From Prevotellaceae bacterium (lineage in GTDB: Bacteria; Bacteroidota; Bacteroidia; Bacteroidales; UBA932), in NCBI GenBank assembly GCA_031273485.1, contig JAISRS010000548.1, forward strand, positions 1-9,139: DNA of 9,139 bases, read 5' to 3'. Below, in pieces: positions 6,597-9,139 of this stretch. The notes beneath the pieces were generated by a model. It was given only the letters and a program-made list of their open reading frames with translations. It ran no database searches and had not been told where the DNA came from. Position 1 is the stretch's first letter. Each line of letters begins with the position of its first letter. Made by a program: the position numbers and the translations under genes.

Positions 6597-7598
6597 ATGT
6601 TTAATTTAAATTTCGAAAAAATATTTCAAGATATTTTTAATGCCTTGTCCGAAAAAGTAGATGATATAGGCTCTATCGCAGCAAGTGTCATAGGTATCGG
6701 CGCACTTTTTTATTTCGCAAGCAAGACATGGAGCGCTTTAGCCAAAAATGAACCAATTGATATATATCCATTGTTAAAACCGCTTGTAATTGTTCTTTTA
6801 TGTTTAAATTTTAATTCGCTTGTAATTGCCCCCATGCACTACATCCTCGCTCCATTTAGAACTTATACACTAAAATTATTAGTTGATACTAAAAACGATA
6901 CTCAAGCTTATATCGATGATGTAGTTGATAAAGCAAAAGAGGAAAGAAAAAAGAAACGGGACGCAGAAACTAGATGGTGGATGAAATTTATGGCTTTCGT
7001 TGAAGATGGCGCTACGGATCTGTCGGCTAATATCGGCGCATACATTTTAAAATTTATACTTGAAGTATTTTCATGTGCTAAATATGCCATCTATATTATC
7101 ATGAATTTTTTGCGCGTATTTTTTCTAGTCATTCTGGGCATGATTGGCCCCATAGCTTTTGCATTAAGCTTGTTTCCGAGTTTTGAAAACAGTTTATCAA
7201 ATTGGTTTGCTAAATATGTCAGTATTTATTTATGGGCTCCGATTTGTAATGTTATTAGTCTCATTTTAGACCAAGCAGAATTTGTATTGACAAGTACACT
7301 ACTGACAGGAACCGCTGGAGGGTTTGTTTTTATGGCTGTAATGCTTCTCGTTTTTTATATCATTGGATTTTACTCTTATTTATCTATTCCAACGATTGCC
7401 ACATGGGCGGTGCAAGGTGGTGTCACTTCTATGGAATTGGCCAGCACATTAAAAGGTACAAGAAAAGCTGCTTTAGTTGCCGGTGGTGCGGCAGCGGCCA
7501 GTAGCGGAAGAATGGCCGGAAACCTTAATAGCGCATTAATCAATAACGGAGGAATATCCGGAATCCTTAAGAACGCAGCAAGTAGATTTAAAAAGTGA
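6597..7598 (+). CDS. traJ: Conjugative transposon protein TraJ, VirB6-like inner-membrane protein
   Basis: This 333-residue polytopic protein has membrane segments near residues 24-42, 60-80, 147-165, 170-193, 200-222 and 235-262. The conserved TraJ motif EPIDIYPLLKP is at residues 52-62. A charged loop rich in lysine and arginine (EERKKKRDAETRWW, about 115-128) separates the two membrane halves, and a conserved GMIGPIAFALSLFP motif follows near 182-195. The C-terminal 50 residues are soluble and rich in Gly, Ala and Ser. VirB6-like proteins form part of the inner-membrane path for DNA. It starts 19 nt after traI and stops one base before traK, so it is clearly in the same operon. Confidence 0.9.
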   Translation: MFNLNFEKIFQDIFNALSEKVDDIGSIAASVIGIGALFYFASKTWSALAKNEPIDIYPLLKPLVIVLLCLNFNSLVIAPMHYILAPFRTYTLKLLVDTKNDTQAYIDDVVDKAKEERKKKRDAETRWWMKFMAFVEDGATDLSANIGAYILKFILEVFSCAKYAIYIIMNFLRVFFLVILGMIGPIAFALSLFPSFENSLSNWFAKYVSIYLWAPICNVISLILDQAEFVLTSTLLTGTAGGFVFMAVMLLVFYIIGFYSYLSIPTIATWAVQGGVTSMELASTLKGTRKAALVAGGAAAASSGRMAGNLNSALINNGGISGILKNAASRFKK

Positions 7599-7599
7599 T

Positions 7600-8220
7600 A
7601 TGTTTAAATCTTTAAAAAATATTGAAACAGCTTTCCAATTAACACGATTATTGGCAATAATAGTATTAATTGTGTGTGGCGTTGTGATTATTTATGTCAA
7701 GTATTCTTCTGATAAAATGATTGCAAAAGAACGGGAAAAAATATATGTATTAGATAAGGGCAAATCACTGATGTTGGCCTTATCTCAGGATATGTCCCAG
7801 AACCGTCCGGCCGAAGCGCATAATCATGTACGAATGTTTCATGAGTTATTCTTTACATTATCCCCGGATAATAGCGCCTTAAATCATAACATCCAACGTG
7901 CGCTATATTTGGCTGACAGAAGCGCCTACGATCTTTTTAATGACATAAAAGAAGAGGGCTATTACCGGCGGCTGATTTCAGCAAATATATTGCAACGGAT
8001 ACAAGTGGATAGTATAAAATTCAATTTCGAGAATTATCCATACGAAGCGAATACGTACGCACAGCAATTTATAACACGCGGTAGTAATGTTACCACGCGC
8101 AATCTTATAACCACTTGCTATCTGGAAAATACCGGACGGAGCGAAAATAATCCGCATGGTTTTTTAATTATAGAATTTAAAGTCATTGAAAATCAAGAAT
8201 TGTCTCGTGAAAAAAGATAA
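7600..8220 (+). CDS. traK: Conjugative transposon protein TraK, VirB8-like
   Basis: This 206-residue bitopic protein has a short cytoplasmic start (FKSLKNIETAFQLTR), one membrane helix (about 18-35), then a periplasmic domain. It is the best-conserved protein here: KIYVLDKGKSLMLALSQD, MSQNRPAEA, HVRMFHELFFTLSPDNSAL and RALYLADRSAY are hallmark TraK sequences. VirB8-like proteins are assembly factors bridging the inner-membrane complex and the VirB10-like core. The C-terminal part (LITTCYLENTGRSENNPHGFLIIEF) also fits the family. Length is normal. It follows traJ with a gap of one base and precedes traL by 5 nt. Confidence 0.95.
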   Translation: MFKSLKNIETAFQLTRLLAIIVLIVCGVVIIYVKYSSDKMIAKEREKIYVLDKGKSLMLALSQDMSQNRPAEAHNHVRMFHELFFTLSPDNSALNHNIQRALYLADRSAYDLFNDIKEEGYYRRLISANILQRIQVDSIKFNFENYPYEANTYAQQFITRGSNVTTRNLITTCYLENTGRSENNPHGFLIIEFKVIENQELSREKR

Positions 8221-8225
8221 AAGAT

Positions 8226-8384
8226 ATGGAAGAGAACCAATCCCCAAAGCAAGAAAAGACAAGTACTTTAAAGAAAGTACTTGCGGCAATGAGTGCATCC
8301 GAAAAAAAAACAGTATTACTCATTTTTTTTACCGGAATAATCATTATGTTAATAATTAATATATTAAAGATAATAGTAAAATAA
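8226..8384 (+). CDS. traL: Short TraL-like (DUF3989) membrane protein
   Basis: This 52-residue gene runs from ATG 8226 to TAA 8384. It has a polar, lysine-rich N-terminus, then ASEKK just before a single membrane helix (about residues 30-50) and a short basic end. In CTnDOT-type operons the small DUF3989 protein TraL lies exactly here, between traK and traM, and has a similar charged stretch before its membrane helix. Those I remember are nearer 90-100 residues, so this is a short version or a non-homologous replacement. It contains a run of nine A (8302-8310) and of eight T (8323-8330). The gaps of 5 nt to traK and 9 nt to traM leave no room for a longer product. The name rests mainly on position. 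Confidence 0.65.
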   Translation: MEENQSPKQEKTSTLKKVLAAMSASEKKTVLLIFFTGIIIMLIINILKIIVK

Positions 8385-8393
8385 AATTCCATA

Positions 8394-9139
8394 ATGCAAC
8401 CAAAACAGCAAAAGATAAAAAAATATCTTGTCTATACAGGCATGGTTCTAATAGGGTGTTTCGTAATCTACCTTGTCTTTGCTCCGGCAAACAACGGGGA
8501 TGAAACATCCGATAAATTGAATAAGACGTTACCCGATCCGGAAGAGAAGGAAATTCCTAAAAAAAACGAAGCGTATATAGAAGATGATAATCGTATGATT
8601 ATTTCGGATATGTTTCTCGATGATTTAGATGGTGAATTGGATTTGACACTCACAAGCAATCAAAGAGACAGTATGCGTAAAGGCAATACCGAATTAGTAT
8701 TGGATCGAGCGAAAGAAGCCCGTGAAAGGGCAAACGAAGCTGTCTTTGGTATCTCCGATATGCTTGCTTCGGCAGCTAAAGAGCAGGAAGATCGAGAAAA
8801 AGCAGAAGAAAAAAGCAGGCAAATAGAGGAACTCGAAGAAAAACTGCGAAGACAAGAAGCTGATTTAAAAATATTGCAAGCCCAAGCAGAAATGGCGTCG
8901 TATATTCAACCTGTTCCTGCTGCTACTCCGGCCAACATTATCCCAACTTCTGAAAATGATGTAAAACCAACGGCAACGGTAATGCCGGTAAGCGTGGCAG
9001 AAACAAGCATTGTTTCCGCCCTTAATCAAAATAGGCGGCATGGTCATTTTTTCGGATTTGATAATATTGCTACCGAACAAAAAAATACTATAAGGGCCAC
9101 TACATTCGGGCAACAAACAGTAAGCCATGGACAAAATTT
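8394..9139 (+). CDS. traM: Conjugative transposon protein TraM, VirB10-like (partial, runs off the right edge)
   Basis: The frame starts at ATG 8394 and stays open to the last base, giving 248 residues of a protein usually above 400. A membrane helix lies at residues 11-30. It is followed by a proline- and acid-rich linker with LPDPEEKEIPKKNEAYIED, resembling the LP.P...AYE region of TraM. A long charged coiled coil spans about 104-166 (IEELEEKLRRQEADLKILQ), then a low-complexity Pro/Thr/Ala stretch (172-200). The visible end (NTIRATTFGQQTVSHGQN) matches the start of the conserved C-terminal domain. VirB10-like proteins span the periplasm and join the inner-membrane motor to the outer-membrane pore. 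The outer-membrane partner TraN would be expected next. Confidence 0.9.
   Translation, partial: MQPKQQKIKKYLVYTGMVLIGCFVIYLVFAPANNGDETSDKLNKTLPDPEEKEIPKKNEAYIEDDNRMIISDMFLDDLDGELDLTLTSNQRDSMRKGNTELVLDRAKEARERANEAVFGISDMLASAAKEQEDREKAEEKSRQIEELEEKLRRQEADLKILQAQAEMASYIQPVPAATPANIIPTSENDVKPTATVMPVSVAETSIVSALNQNRRHGHFFGFDNIATEQKNTIRATTFGQQTVSHGQN

Overview
The window looks like part of an integrative and conjugative element of the CTnDOT type from a Bacteroidota genome. The evidence is the gene order and the protein sequences, which read as TraA, a DUF3408 protein, an unrecognised membrane-anchored protein, then TraE, F, G, I, J, K, L and the first part of TraM. The promoters also fit: TTG, a spacer of about 20 nt, then TATCTTTG matches the Bacteroidota -33/-7 pattern (TTTG ... 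TAnnTTTG). Genes are moderately A/T-rich and the non-coding DNA is extremely A/T-rich. An A/T-rich or reduced-genome host is possible, but I cannot name a species.

Bases 1-651 hold no intact gene. The first 120 bases carry a cluster of palindromes and three copies of TTTGTGGTRCAA. A candidate leftward promoter follows at 180-211. Next comes a tandem direct duplication of about 265-280 bp (about 211-473 and 491-756). Each copy contains an A/T-rich leader, a Bacteroidota promoter and the 5' end of traA. Copy 1 has a frameshifted, 41-codon remnant of traA; copy 2 runs into the intact gene.

From 652 to the right edge all genes lie on the + strand and are tightly packed, with gaps from -4 to 38 nt and several stop/start overlaps, so they probably form one operon. 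TraA is a ParA-like ATPase. TraE (VirB2-like pilin), TraF (VirB3-like), TraG (VirB4-like ATPase), TraI (DUF4141, possibly VirB5-like), TraJ (VirB6-like), TraK (VirB8-like), TraL (small membrane protein) and TraM (VirB10-like) build the type IV secretion channel that moves DNA between cells. TraM is cut by the window edge, and traN onward would be expected beyond it.

The module as a whole is a known kind of system. The less ordinary points are: the duplicated promoter plus traA 5' end; a TraI whose last ~67 residues align without gaps to the C-terminus of the TraE pilin in the same operon; a very short TraL; the unrecognised acidic membrane-anchored gene; and the palindrome cluster with a possible divergent transcript.
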